Source: an uncultured Propionibacteriaceae bacterium (GTDB lineage Bacteria > Actinomycetota > Actinomycetes > Propionibacteriales > Propionibacteriaceae). From it: a stretch of DNA of 39,380 nt. Under the pieces are notes generated by a model. The model worked only from the letters and a program-made list of their open reading frames with translations. It was not told the DNA's origin and made no database searches. The translations under genes were made by a program, and so were the position numbers. Positions 9,066-15,900 of this stretch are shown in pieces. The first letter of the stretch is position 1. The number at the start of each line of letters is the position of its first letter. The DNA is taken from NCBI GenBank assembly GCA_902805915.1, contig CADCUO010000081.1, positions 1-39,380 on the forward strand. The letters are read 5' to 3'.

Positions 9066-9628
9066 GGTCAGACCTGCTTCTCGCTGAGCGACTGACCGAG
9101 CGTTGCCGGACCACGCTTCGGTCCTGGAACGCGCCGAGCGAAGACCAGGAACGGTTGCGACAAAGCTATCTCCACCACCTGGACACGAACCGGCACGGCT
9201 GGGCCAGGTCCTGCGCAGGGGCACACCTGACGGCAAGTTCCCTGATTTGTGCGGTCGAGGGGGCGCAGGTCCTGCTCACCCTGCATGGCCGGCTCGGACG
9301 CTGGCTACAAACCGGTGGTCACGTCGAGCCCAGCGACGCCAGCCTTGAGGACGCGGCCCAGCGTGAGGCGGTCGAGGAGAGTGGCCTCATCCGCCTCGGT
9401 CTGGACAGGGAGCCGCTGCTGCTGTCGCGGCACGCCGTACCGTGCGGACCGGTCCGGCCGACCTTCCATCTCGATGTGCAGTATCTGGCCAGTGTGCCGC
9501 GGGCCGGGGAGCCGACCCGGAGCGAGGAGTCAACAGATCTGCGGTGGTTCCATGTCGACCGGCTGCCGGAGGTGGACCACTCGGTCCGCGCGCTGGTGGA
9601 CGCCGCCAGTAACCGCCTCGGCTGGTAG
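9062..9628 (+). CDS. Nudix hydrolase
   Basis: 188 residues. A Nudix box is visible as GGHVEPSDASLEDAAQREAV followed by EESGL (about residues 86-110), with the RE..EE..G core and one extra residue in the loop, common in the GGHxEPGD subgroup. Such enzymes hydrolyse nucleoside diphosphate derivatives with Mg2+; the substrate cannot be read from the sequence. The start is a TTG overlapping the stop of the DUF2342 gene by 4 bp, so translation is probably coupled. The C-terminus has the usual ESTDLRWFHVDRLPE strand/helix of Nudix proteins. Its stop is only 3 bp from that of the convergent DUF2332 gene. Confidence 0.85.
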   Translation: MRSDLLLAERLTERCRTTLRSWNAPSEDQERLRQSYLHHLDTNRHGWARSCAGAHLTASSLICAVEGAQVLLTLHGRLGRWLQTGGHVEPSDASLEDAAQREAVEESGLIRLGLDREPLLLSRHAVPCGPVRPTFHLDVQYLASVPRAGEPTRSEESTDLRWFHVDRLPEVDHSVRALVDAASNRLGW

Positions 9629-9631
9629 CCC

Positions 9632-10681
9632 TCAGGCCACATTGACGCGTACCGGGATGCCGTGGTCGTGCACCGTCCCGAGCAGCCGTCGGCGTACCGA
9701 CGCCCGTCCCGGCAGCCACAGCTGGGTACGGAGCTCCGGCTGCCCGCCGCTCGGGTTGTACTCCATCGAGACATGCCCGAGCGCCCGTTCGGCGCCACGC
9801 TCGTTCAGCAGCCGGTCCACTGCGGCGATCTCAGCCTCCGGCCAGTACAGCCGGGTAACGGACTGCCAGACCACCGTCAGCTCGTCTGGTTCCCCTGCGC
9901 CACGGAGCTGTCCGGACAGCCAGTCACCGGCCGAGGCGGCATCGACCACTGGAGGGTTGTGCTGCGCCAGCGGCAGTACGGCGGCAAGCCTGCGATGCCG
10001 GTGCAGGTCGAACGGCCAGACGAACGAGGTGAGCAGCGTCCTGCCTTGCTCCGTCGTGATCTCAACCGGCTCCAGGTCACACCCCCGGCGACTCGTGACC
10101 CCGAAGTGGTACGGCTGGACGGGTCCTTGCACCGCCCGCTCAAAGCGGACCGGGGAGTCGGGTGGCCCATACTCCCAGTCGTCCCCACTGACGTAGAAAC
10201 GGTCAACGAGCAGGTTGAGTCCCGCGCTCGCGCCCACCTCCAGCAACCGAATGCGTACCAATCCAGCGGCCTCGACCAGGTCGAACAGGCCCGCCAACAG
10301 TGCTACCGACCGACCCACCTCGTTGGTCTGCGGAGCAACCTGGAGACTGCGGTGCAGTTCAGCCACGTGCTCGGCCACTACGCGGCGCATCACCGGCCAT
10401 GCCGTCTCAGGTGGTGCATGGCCGCCCAGGCAGGGGTAGAACGCGCGCAGCTCCGGCGCCCGGTCGGTCAGCACCAGCCGGAAGATGCCGGCAAGGAGGC
10501 GTAGCTGGATCATGAGGCGCGGCGGGGCCATCTCGTAGCCGGCGCATACCTCCCGGATCGGCCCGCCCGCCTCCCAGTCGTCGGCCATCGACCGCATCGC
10601 ACAGGCGTACAGGTGTGTTTGATCACCGGCATGGGCTCGAAACTGCTCAGCCAAGGTCATGCCCGGGGCGAAGTCCACCAC
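9632..10681 (-). CDS. DUF2332 family protein
   Basis: 349 residues. It matches the DUF2332 family through its DRAPELRAFYPCLGG motif, the TNEVGRSVALL segment and a C-terminal GHVSMEYNP...LRTQLWLPG block. RLLEVGASAGLNLLVDRF (about residues 166-183) resembles the glycine-rich motif I of class I SAM-dependent methyltransferases, so a methyltransferase-like fold is plausible. No activity is established as far as I know. The start is GTG, preceded by a GGGAGGAAC ribosome site that is itself part of a short tandem repeat (10683-10795). It lies downstream of the M48/DUF2064-like pair on the same strand. Confidence 0.85.
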   Translation of the reverse strand: MVDFAPGMTLAEQFRAHAGDQTHLYACAMRSMADDWEAGGPIREVCAGYEMAPPRLMIQLRLLAGIFRLVLTDRAPELRAFYPCLGGHAPPETAWPVMRRVVAEHVAELHRSLQVAPQTNEVGRSVALLAGLFDLVEAAGLVRIRLLEVGASAGLNLLVDRFYVSGDDWEYGPPDSPVRFERAVQGPVQPYHFGVTSRRGCDLEPVEITTEQGRTLLTSFVWPFDLHRHRRLAAVLPLAQHNPPVVDAASAGDWLSGQLRGAGEPDELTVVWQSVTRLYWPEAEIAAVDRLLNERGAERALGHVSMEYNPSGGQPELRTQLWLPGRASVRRRLLGTVHDHGIPVRVNVA

Positions 10682-10682
10682 T

Positions 10683-10795
10683 GTTCCTCCCGGCGTTTGG
10701 TTCCTCCCGGCGCTTGCTTCCTCCAGTCGCGCGTCGCTCCAGGCTGTTGTTCCTCCAGGCTGTTCCTGCGGGCGCTTGCTCCTTAAGGCGCTTAT
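10683..10795 (-). repeat. Degenerate 17-bp tandem repeat carrying iterated Shine-Dalgarno-like cores
   Basis: On the + strand two adjacent units differ by one base: GTTCCTCCCGGCGTTTG (10683-10699) and GTTCCTCCCGGCGCTTG (10700-10716). Diverged copies follow at 10717 (CTTCCTCCAG), 10749 (GTTCCTCCAGG), 10762 (GTTCCTGCGGGCGCTTG) and 10779. On the transcribed minus strand the units read GGGAGGAAC or GGAGGAAG. The leader of the DUF2332 gene therefore holds several consecutive SD-like sequences, the last being the functional one. Confidence 0.7.
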
Positions 10796-10808
10796 CTCAC
10801 CGGGCCGC

Positions 10809-11420
10809 TCAGTCGACCATCGCCTGACCCGACAGTAGTGCCCGGGTCATCTCCCAGCCCTCCAACCGCGGATCCAACCGCCCGACCGCGGCCGCGGTGC
10901 GCATCCGGTGCCAGTCCGGGCCGACCGCCGCCAGACTGCGGCGCGGCGCCAATACCGTCAGCTGGTCGACGTTGGCACGGTCGAGGTCGAGGTCGCAGCT
11001 AACCCACTCCGGCCATGGCACTTGTACGCCAATCGCGGCGCATCCAGCAGCGTCACCACGCTGCGGCGCACAGCAGACCTCGGCGCGCTGCAAGGCCTTG
11101 AACACCTTGGCCACCATCAGGCCGGGCAGATCCGGTACGTCGGCGGGCACGACCACCAGCTGGTCCGCAATGCCGGCGAGCTCCTCAGTCAGGCGACGAA
11201 TACTGCCTGGCCAGCTCAGCCCGAGATCACCAGGCCACAGCAGCTCAGCCCGGACTGGGGCATTGCCGACGATGCCTGCCTGCACCTGTTCCAGGTCCGA
11301 CAACACCTCGTAGGTATCGGCAAGGCAGGCGCGGGAGTACGCCGCCTGGTCGATACCGGGGGGCGCCACGGCTGCGTGCTGCGCAAGCACCAGCGCGACC
11401 CGGCGAGTCTCAGTCGACAT
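10809..11420 (-). CDS. DUF2064-like protein (glycosyltransferase-A / CofC-like fold)
   Basis: 203 residues from the ATG at 11420 (MSTETRRVALVLAQ), which overlaps the end of the metallopeptidase gene by 11 bases. The pattern ADQLVVVPADVPDLPG followed by MVAKVFKALQRAEVCCAPQR resembles nucleotidyl/glycosyltransferase-A proteins of the DUF2064/CofC type, where the D.PDLP turn is the metal/nucleotide site. The N-terminal signature of a true NTP transferase is not obvious, so substrate and activity are open. It is probably co-transcribed with the upstream M48-type peptidase. The assignment is by local motif only. Confidence 0.6.
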   Translation of the reverse strand: MSTETRRVALVLAQHAAVAPPGIDQAAYSRACLADTYEVLSDLEQVQAGIVGNAPVRAELLWPGDLGLSWPGSIRRLTEELAGIADQLVVVPADVPDLPGLMVAKVFKALQRAEVCCAPQRGDAAGCAAIGVQVPWPEWVSCDLDLDRANVDQLTVLAPRRSLAAVGPDWHRMRTAAAVGRLDPRLEGWEMTRALLSGQAMVD

Positions 11421-12066
11421 CGTCGGCATCGGTCGGCGGCTGACCAACCCCGAGCTGGAAACCTTCCAGGAAACCCTTCGCCTTCTCGGCATGCGGGTAG
11501 CGACTGACCAGCCGCCAGAACGCCGCGGAGTGGGAAGGTTCAACCAGGTGCGCCAGCTCGTGCAGCAGCACGTAGTCCACCACCCAGGACGGCATCGGTT
11601 TGAGCCGATCTGATAGCCGGATCATCCGGGTACTCGGCGTGCAGGATCCCCAGCGACGCTGCTGGTTGGTCACCCAGACGACACCGTACGGCTCGGGGGT
11701 CTGGCCGACCGCCGGCGCAAGGTATTGCCGAGCCAACTCAGCCGCCCGTTGCGCCAGGTCGCGATCGCCCTTGGGGGCGGCCACTCTCGCCTCTCGAGCC
11801 AGCACCTTCTGCACCATGTCGTCGACTACCGCCACCTCGTCACGTCTCGACATCCGCTGGGGCACCAGCACCACGATGGTGTCCTTGTCCCTGTAGGCGG
11901 TGACCGTCCGCTTGCGCCGGGAGCTGCGCCGCACCGAGACTTGCGGAACCGGAACACCTGCAGCCGAGATGCCGGTCACCGGGCTGGCTTGGTCGCGCCG
12001 GTGCGTCGGGGACAACGATGACCGGTCCCCGCGTGGAGAGCCCGGCTCCGACGCCGATTGCACCAT
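11410..12066 (-). CDS. M48/YgjP-type (DUF45) zinc metallopeptidase
   Basis: 218 residues from the ATG at 12066, preceded by GGGAGCAGGGG; longer in-frame starts up to 12276 lack a ribosome site and run into non-coding DNA. The zinc site is explicit: YVLLHELAHLVEPSHSAAFW, with HELAH plus a downstream His in PSHS. Upstream are NQQRRWGSCTPS and IRLSDRLKPMPSWVVDYV, which are diagnostic of the YgjP/DUF45 group. The N-terminal 50 residues are polar and Ser/Pro-rich, followed by the RSSRRKRTVTAYRDKDTIVV strand. It is predicted cytoplasmic with no signal peptide. The family's physiological substrate is not established. Confidence 0.88.
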   Translation of the reverse strand: MVQSASEPGSPRGDRSSLSPTHRRDQASPVTGISAAGVPVPQVSVRRSSRRKRTVTAYRDKDTIVVLVPQRMSRRDEVAVVDDMVQKVLAREARVAAPKGDRDLAQRAAELARQYLAPAVGQTPEPYGVVWVTNQQRRWGSCTPSTRMIRLSDRLKPMPSWVVDYVLLHELAHLVEPSHSAAFWRLVSRYPHAEKAKGFLEGFQLGVGQPPTDADDVD

Positions 12067-12178
12067 CCCCTGCTCCCTTGCGTGCTGTGCCCTGCCTGGT
12101 GACCACCTGACGGAGCACAAACTACTCCGCGGCACTGACACCCGGGAAACACCGCTGATCAGACCAGGAGCACGAGTG

Positions 12179-12287
12179 GTTTCCACAGCTGATCGGCCCA
12201 CTGTTCGGCATGGGTTTAGGCGGGTCCACAGGTGCACCCAGGTCGGTACACACAGTGTCCACACCCTTATCCACATCGGTGGACAGA
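12179..12287. promoter_or_regulatory. Cluster of DnaA-box-like sites
   Basis: Five 9-mers fit the DnaA box. TTATCCACA at 12267-12275 is an exact consensus. GTGTCCACA at 12255-12263 is one mismatch from the actinobacterial TTGTCCACA. GGGTCCACA (12222), GTTTCCACA (12179) and, reversed, GGTGGACAG (12279-12287) are two mismatches away. The last three sites start 12 bp apart. No dnaA, dnaN or AT-rich unwinding region is nearby, so this is not an obvious chromosomal origin. Confidence 0.5.
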
Positions 12288-12352
12288 TGACCTAGATGAA
12301 CAGCTCGGTGGCAGGTTGACGCCATGCGTGAGAGGGCCTAGCCTCACGTCCA

Positions 12353-12419
12353 CGAAACCTCCAGATGGTCGGCCGCTCGCAGGGGAAGGCAAGCGGATCC
12401 GATGTTCCTGGAGGTTTCG
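12353..12419. repeat. Nested inverted repeat, 12-bp perfect outer arms
   Basis: Outer arms CGAAACCTCCAG (12353-12364) and CTGGAGGTTTCG (12408-12419) are perfect complements. Inside, TCGGCCGCT can pair with AGCGG-AT-CCGA (two-base bulge), leaving a 14-base A/G-rich apical loop. The whole 67 bases would fold as one long stem-loop in RNA of either strand. No T tract follows on either strand, so it is not a standard terminator. Confidence 0.8.
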
Positions 12420-12465
12420 CCTGTATCGGGCCGGCGCCCGATGACTTCGAACTCTCCCCGCACAG

Positions 12466-12511
12466 CTTCCGTCTTCTCGCACATCCTGCACGGTGTGCGA
12501 CAAGACGGAAG
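12466..12511. repeat. Long hairpin, 18-bp arms with one mismatch
   Basis: CTTCCGTCTT-C-TCGCACA (12466-12483) pairs with TGTGCGA-C-AAGACGGAAG (12494-12511) with a single C/C mismatch around a 10-base loop. It lies 46 bp from the preceding inverted repeat. No U-rich tail is seen on either strand. It may be a structured RNA element or a protein-binding dyad. Confidence 0.8.
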
Positions 12512-12756
12512 GTATGCGGATGTCGTCGTCAGGGCGTTTCGGTCGTGCTACCGCCGTCATACGGCTGCGGAGGTCACCCGGCTGCCTGGGTAGTCCGACC
12601 CCGTCCGCTGCGGTGGGTAGCACCCCCGATGCGCCATGGCCAGCGCTGACGTCGGCGGACGACTCGCCTGCATTAACCAAACCGCACGCTGGATGCGTGC
12701 AATGCTGTTCCAGGAGCGCGATCTTCCCGCACGCCAACAACGATCAAGGAGATGTC

Positions 12757-12915
12757 ATGGCTGAGACCTACAGCGGCGAGTTCTACTGCGTGAAGTGCAA
12801 GGCCAAGCGTGAGGCGTCGGGAGATGTTCACGTCAACGACAAGGGCACCAGGATGGCCAAGGCCAAGTGCCCCGAGTGCGGCACCAATCTCAACCGGATC
12901 CTCGGCAAGGCCTGA
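12757..12915 (+). CDS. DUF5679 small zinc-ribbon protein
   Basis: 52 residues, starting at the ATG at 12757 with AAGGAG six bases upstream. Two Cys pairs, C11-x2-C14 (YCVKCKAK) and C38-x2-C41 (KCPECGTN), form a zinc ribbon like that of short actinobacterial DUF5679 proteins. The C-terminal CPECGTNLNRILGK resembles the tail of ribosomal and topoisomerase zinc ribbons. The gene is monocistronic: a long divergent region precedes it and a strong terminator follows. Function is unknown; nucleic-acid or protein binding is plausible. Confidence 0.88.
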   Translation: MAETYSGEFYCVKCKAKREASGDVHVNDKGTRMAKAKCPECGTNLNRILGKA

Positions 12916-12968
12916 CAGACCCGATCACGGCGTCGTCTCGACGCCGGCGGCCCTTCAGCCGCCCCCAC

Positions 12969-12994
12969 CAGGGGCAGTCACCCGACTGCCCCTG
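12969..12994 (+). terminator. Rho-independent terminator of the DUF5679 gene
   Basis: CAGGGGCAGTC (12969-12979), loop ACCC, GACTGCCCCTG (12984-12994): a perfect 11-bp stem with a tetraloop. It is followed by AGTTGTCTTTC, moderately T-rich. It lies 54 bp after the DUF5679 stop. Confidence 0.85.
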
Positions 12995-13092
12995 AGTTGT
13001 CTTTCACGCCAGCCAGGCCGTCCGGGGCTCCAGAGGTACGTCCCCGCCCGCACCGGCGTTCGTCGCGTTATGACTTGCCGTGGGTCGCCCGC

Positions 13093-13285
13093 ATTACGGC
13101 GGGTCCCCCGCACAGCCTTGACGTGTGTCACTAACACAACCTCCACGTGCGTCACCGGCACGGCTCCAACGGGTGTCACTGACACAGCCTGAGCGTGCGT
13201 CACCTGGCACCACTCCAACGCGTGTAACTGACACGACCTCAACGTGTGTCCCCGACACCGTTCAAACGTGTGCCACCGACACAAC
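13093..13285. repeat. Array of eight 24-bp tandem units, each centred on a dyad
   Basis: Units start at 13093, 13117, 13141, 13165, 13189, 13214, 13238 and 13262. All are 24 bp except the fifth, which has one inserted T. The rough consensus is YTCAACGTGTGTCACCGACA followed by CRRC. Positions 9-21 form a dyad: GTGTC-ACT-GACAC in the unit at 13165 and GTGTC-CCC-GACAC in the unit at 13238. The first, most diverged unit has GCGGG-TCC-CCCGC at the same place, so the 5-3-5 symmetry survives sequence change. Imperfect arms occur in the other units. There are no spacers, so it is not CRISPR. Confidence 0.85.
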
Positions 13286-13287
13286 GC

Positions 13288-13296
13288 TGTGGACAA
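13288..13296 (-). promoter_or_regulatory. Exact actinobacterial-type DnaA box
   Basis: TGTGGACAA on the + strand reads TTGTCCACA on the minus strand, a perfect match to the DnaA box used in Streptomyces and mycobacteria. It begins 2 bp after the last unit of the 24-bp array. Confidence 0.5.
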
Positions 13297-13333
13297 CCCC
13301 GAGGCCGCACGCGGGCCGCACCAGACTGAGCAC

Positions 13334-14416
13334 ATGAGCGTCGCGACCGCCTCCGTCCCGCCGGGCGGGCGCACCTTTCCCTTGCTCCGACCCCAGACGC
13401 CCGTGCTCCGCCGAGGACCGGACCAGGTCCAGATCGGTGTTGACAGCGCCGACGCCGTGATTCTCACTGGTCTCTCCGCCAATGTTGACTGGGTCTTTCC
13501 GATGCTGGACGGCTGCCATCACGTTCATGCGCTGACTCGTGCGTGCAGCAGCCGGCAGGTTGACCCGCAGCTGGTTGTCCGGCTGCTAGGTCTGCTCGGG
13601 GATGCGGGCCTGCTGCTCGAAGGCGGTCGGGCAGGTCGGCCGCCCGCTTCCCCGCCTGCAACCAGTCGGGTACGGCTGGTCGGTGCGGGGTCGTTGGGCA
13701 CGGCTGTCGCGGAGCTGTTGGTGGACAGTGGCATCGGGACTTTGTACGTCGCCGACAGCGAGCCGGTTGACCGCATCGTGCACCCGACGGCTGGAGCCCT
13801 GGCCACCAACGCCGAGGCGCTGGGGTCGGAGTTGGGCGCCCGGAGTCAACGACTGAGATCTGCCGCGCGGATCAGCGTTGTGAACCACTGGTCGAAGCCC
13901 GACGGCCTTCGCCTCGACCTGACTGTGGTGGCCGCCGACACCTGGGAGTGCGACCGCGTCATCGCCGACGCCCTCGTCCGTGCCGACCAGCCGCACCTCC
14001 TTGTCCGTCCTCGCGGCGCCGAAGTGGTAGTCGGACCGCTGGTCATCCCTGGACAGACCGCCTGCCTCCGCTGCACCGACCTGACGAGGGCCGCAGCGGA
14101 CCCCGTCTGGCCGACTGTGCTGCGGCAGCTGTGCCGGCTCCGCTGTACCACCGATCCCGCCCTGATCGGCTGGGCGGCTGGCACCGCAGCCACGCAGGCG
14201 CTCGGCTATCTCAACGCAGGGCTACCCGAGACCTACGGTCACACCGTCGAGCTGGGAGCCCCGGAGTACTGCACCCGCTGGCGAGCCTGGGCCGCCCACC
14301 CGGAATGCGGCTGTTGTTGGGGAAGGACTGCAGAATGGGGACATGAGCAGCGACCAGGAGGACAAGCTCGGCTCCGCCGAGACTCCAAGCCGCCGACGGC
14401 CGCCGCCCGAAGATGA
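13334..14416 (+). CDS. ThiF/E1-like protein (Ocin-ThiF / TOMM leader-binding type)
   Basis: 360 residues from the ATG at 13334; the longer ORF into the repeat array is rejected. The N-terminal ~100 residues have the PLLRPQTPVLRRGPDQVQIG and HALTRA features of leader-binding (RRE-like) domains. A Rossmann domain follows with VRLVGAGSLGTAVAELL (about 113-129). Zinc ligands are CLRC (244-247) and CGCC (325-328). The NLxRQ segment of active E1 enzymes is missing (HPTAGALATNAEAL instead), so adenylation is doubtful. No YcaO gene is nearby. The position matches a conserved protein (Rv3196 slot) next to the ABC1 kinase. The gene overlaps the kinase start by 74 bp if the upstream kinase ATG is used. 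Confidence 0.75.
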   Translation: MSVATASVPPGGRTFPLLRPQTPVLRRGPDQVQIGVDSADAVILTGLSANVDWVFPMLDGCHHVHALTRACSSRQVDPQLVVRLLGLLGDAGLLLEGGRAGRPPASPPATSRVRLVGAGSLGTAVAELLVDSGIGTLYVADSEPVDRIVHPTAGALATNAEALGSELGARSQRLRSAARISVVNHWSKPDGLRLDLTVVAADTWECDRVIADALVRADQPHLLVRPRGAEVVVGPLVIPGQTACLRCTDLTRAAADPVWPTVLRQLCRLRCTTDPALIGWAAGTAATQALGYLNAGLPETYGHTVELGAPEYCTRWRAWAAHPECGCCWGRTAEWGHEQRPGGQARLRRDSKPPTAAARR

Positions 14417-15719
14417 CAAGTCCATGGCTCGGTCCACGCTGAGGCGCGGGGCGAAGCTCGCTTCGCTGCCGCTCGGGTACGCCGGCCGGGCCACGTGGGG
14501 ACTGGGTCGACGCATCGGTGGCGCTCCGGCAGAGGCCGTCACCGCCCAGCTGCAGCAGCGTGCCGCTGAACAGCTCTTCGCCGTCCTGGGCGAGCTCAAG
14601 GGTGGCGCCATGAAGTTCGGGCAGGCGTTGAGCATCTTCGAGTCGGCTCTGCCTGAAGATGTCGCCGCCCCGTACCGCACCCAGCTGGCTCGGCTACAGG
14701 ACTCAGCGCCGCCGATGCCGACGTCTCGGGTGAACGCGGTACTCGCTCGAGAGCTCGGCGCCGACTGGCCCAAGCTTTTTCGCGACTTCCAGCCGCTGCC
14801 GGCGGCTGCAGCCTCGATCGGTCAGGTGCACCGAGCGACCTGGGCAGATGGCCGCGAGGTCGCGGTCAAGGTCCAGTATCCGGGGGCAGACGAGGCGCTG
14901 CGCTCGGATCTGCGGCAGATCGGTCGGCTGAGCAAGGTGTTCGCTCCCCTGGCCGCGGGGATGGACGTGAAGTCCCTGGTGGATGAGCTGACAGAACGGA
15001 TCAACGAAGAGCTCGACTACACCATCGAGGCTGCATCGCAACAGCGGGCGGCGCTGGGCTTCGCGGGCAGTGCGGAGTTCTGGGTTCCAGAAGTCCTGAC
15101 CCACACCTCGAAGGTGATGGTCAGCGAATGGGTGGAGGGCGTGCCGCTGTCGACGGCAGCCGACCTCGACGACAAGGACCGCAACGCGATCGCACTTCGC
15201 TATGTGCGGTTCCTGTTTGCCGGCCCTTCCACGGTGGGGCTGCTGCACGCCGACCCCCACCCGGGTAACTTCAAGCTGCTCCCCGACGGCCGGCTGGGCG
15301 TCGTCGACTTTGGTCTGGTGTCCAGGCTGCCGAATGGGCTGCCCACAGCCATGGGCCGGATCCTGCGTGTCGCCCGGGCCGGCAACGCGACGGAGGTGCG
15401 TGAAGGGCTCCGCCAGGAGGGGTTCGTGGCCTCGGAAGTGGACGCCTCAGACCTGCTCGACTATCTGTCACCGTTCATCGAGCCGGCGGCCGTTGCTGAA
15501 TTTCAGTTCAACCGGGACTGGATGCGCGAACAGTTCATCCGGGTACGGGACCCGCAGGCCTCCGGCGGTGTAGCGATGAAACTGAGCCTTCCGCCCAGCT
15601 ATCTGCTGATCCATCGGGTCTGGCTGGGCGGCATCGCCGTACTGTCACAGCTCAACGCGAAGGCGGCGTTCGGTTCGGTGCTCGAGGAGTATCTGCCTGG
15701 GTACGCCGACGGGTCCTGA
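14343..15719 (+). CDS. ABC1/AarF (UbiB-like) atypical kinase
   Basis: 458 residues. Hallmarks of the family are in order: KFGQ in LKGGAMKFGQALS (about 86-97), the Ala-rich loop with AAASIGQVH (155-163), the lysine in VAVKVQYP (K176), the HADPHPGN catalytic loop and VVDFG metal-binding motif (about 300-325). ABC1 proteins bind ATP and support isoprenoid-quinone or lipid metabolism at membranes; in mycobacteria the relative (Rv3197) adjoins whiB7. Two starts are possible. ATG at 14343 has GGGG five bases upstream but overlaps the ThiF-like gene. ATG at 14424 (MARSTLRRGAKLASL) avoids overlap and aligns with the usual family N-terminus. I list the first with that caveat. Confidence 0.88.
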   Translation: MSSDQEDKLGSAETPSRRRPPPEDDKSMARSTLRRGAKLASLPLGYAGRATWGLGRRIGGAPAEAVTAQLQQRAAEQLFAVLGELKGGAMKFGQALSIFESALPEDVAAPYRTQLARLQDSAPPMPTSRVNAVLARELGADWPKLFRDFQPLPAAAASIGQVHRATWADGREVAVKVQYPGADEALRSDLRQIGRLSKVFAPLAAGMDVKSLVDELTERINEELDYTIEAASQQRAALGFAGSAEFWVPEVLTHTSKVMVSEWVEGVPLSTAADLDDKDRNAIALRYVRFLFAGPSTVGLLHADPHPGNFKLLPDGRLGVVDFGLVSRLPNGLPTAMGRILRVARAGNATEVREGLRQEGFVASEVDASDLLDYLSPFIEPAAVAEFQFNRDWMREQFIRVRDPQASGGVAMKLSLPPSYLLIHRVWLGGIAVLSQLNAKAAFGSVLEEYLPGYADGS

Positions 15720-15737
15720 GCCAAGGCCGTCGCGCCG

Positions 15738-15752
15738 TGTGGTGCCACCACA
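15738..15752. promoter_or_regulatory. 15-bp perfect palindrome between convergent ABC1 and whiB7 genes
   Basis: TGTGGTG-C-CACCACA lies 18 bp after the ABC1 kinase stop. It may be a terminator stem or an operator. No T-run follows on the + strand, which weakens the terminator reading. Confidence 0.4.
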
Positions 15753-15900
15753 GGGCACAGTGACTATCGCGCCATCCGAGGCGACGACGATCCTATGCGC
15801 CATGGCGGCGCCACACGGCGGGACGGCATCCGAACCGACGCCGGTCGACGGCGTAGCGAGATCCATCCGGGTATGCCTAGTCACCACGTTTCATGCCTGG

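Larger units (their letters stand above)
12067..12756. other. 690-bp divergent intergenic region rich in inverted repeats and DnaA-box-like sites
   Basis: No ORF here has a start, ribosome site and recognisable product together; open frames are short and overlap on both strands. The region holds a DnaA-box-like cluster (12179-12287), a 67-base nested inverted repeat (12353-12419), an 18-bp-arm hairpin (12466-12511) and a weaker one near 12513-12553. The last 50 bases hold the leader and AAGGAG ribosome site of the DUF5679 gene. Confidence 0.75.
12916..13333. other. 418-bp intergenic region with terminator, repeat array and DnaA box
   Basis: After the terminator (12969-12994) about 100 bp have no recognised feature. 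Then come eight 24-bp repeat units (13093-13285) and an exact DnaA box (13288-13296). The last 37 bp lead to the ThiF-like start codon without a strong ribosome site. No coding sequence is supported here. Confidence 0.75.

Noticed and set aside
12267-12740. 157-codon antisense ORF
   Set aside because: It spans both inverted repeats, has no recognisable domain or ribosome site and ends far from neighbouring genes.
12160-12750. tmRNA or RNase P RNA in the non-coding region
   Set aside because: No tRNA-like acceptor/T-loop, tag reading frame or conserved RNase P core was seen.
13093-13285. 24-bp array as a CRISPR locus
   Set aside because: Units are directly adjacent, diverged and have no spacers, and no cas genes are present.
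12067-13333. Chromosomal origin oriC
   Set aside because: dnaA, dnaN, recF, gyrB, rpmH and an AT-rich unwinding region are all absent, and the neighbourhood matches the Rv3193c-Rv3204 region instead.
13100-13337. Array as a coding 8-residue repeat (TCVTDTT-like)
   Set aside because: 24 bp is eight codons and short frames are open, but the 25-bp unit breaks the frame, a stop falls inside the array, and there is no start with a ribosome site.
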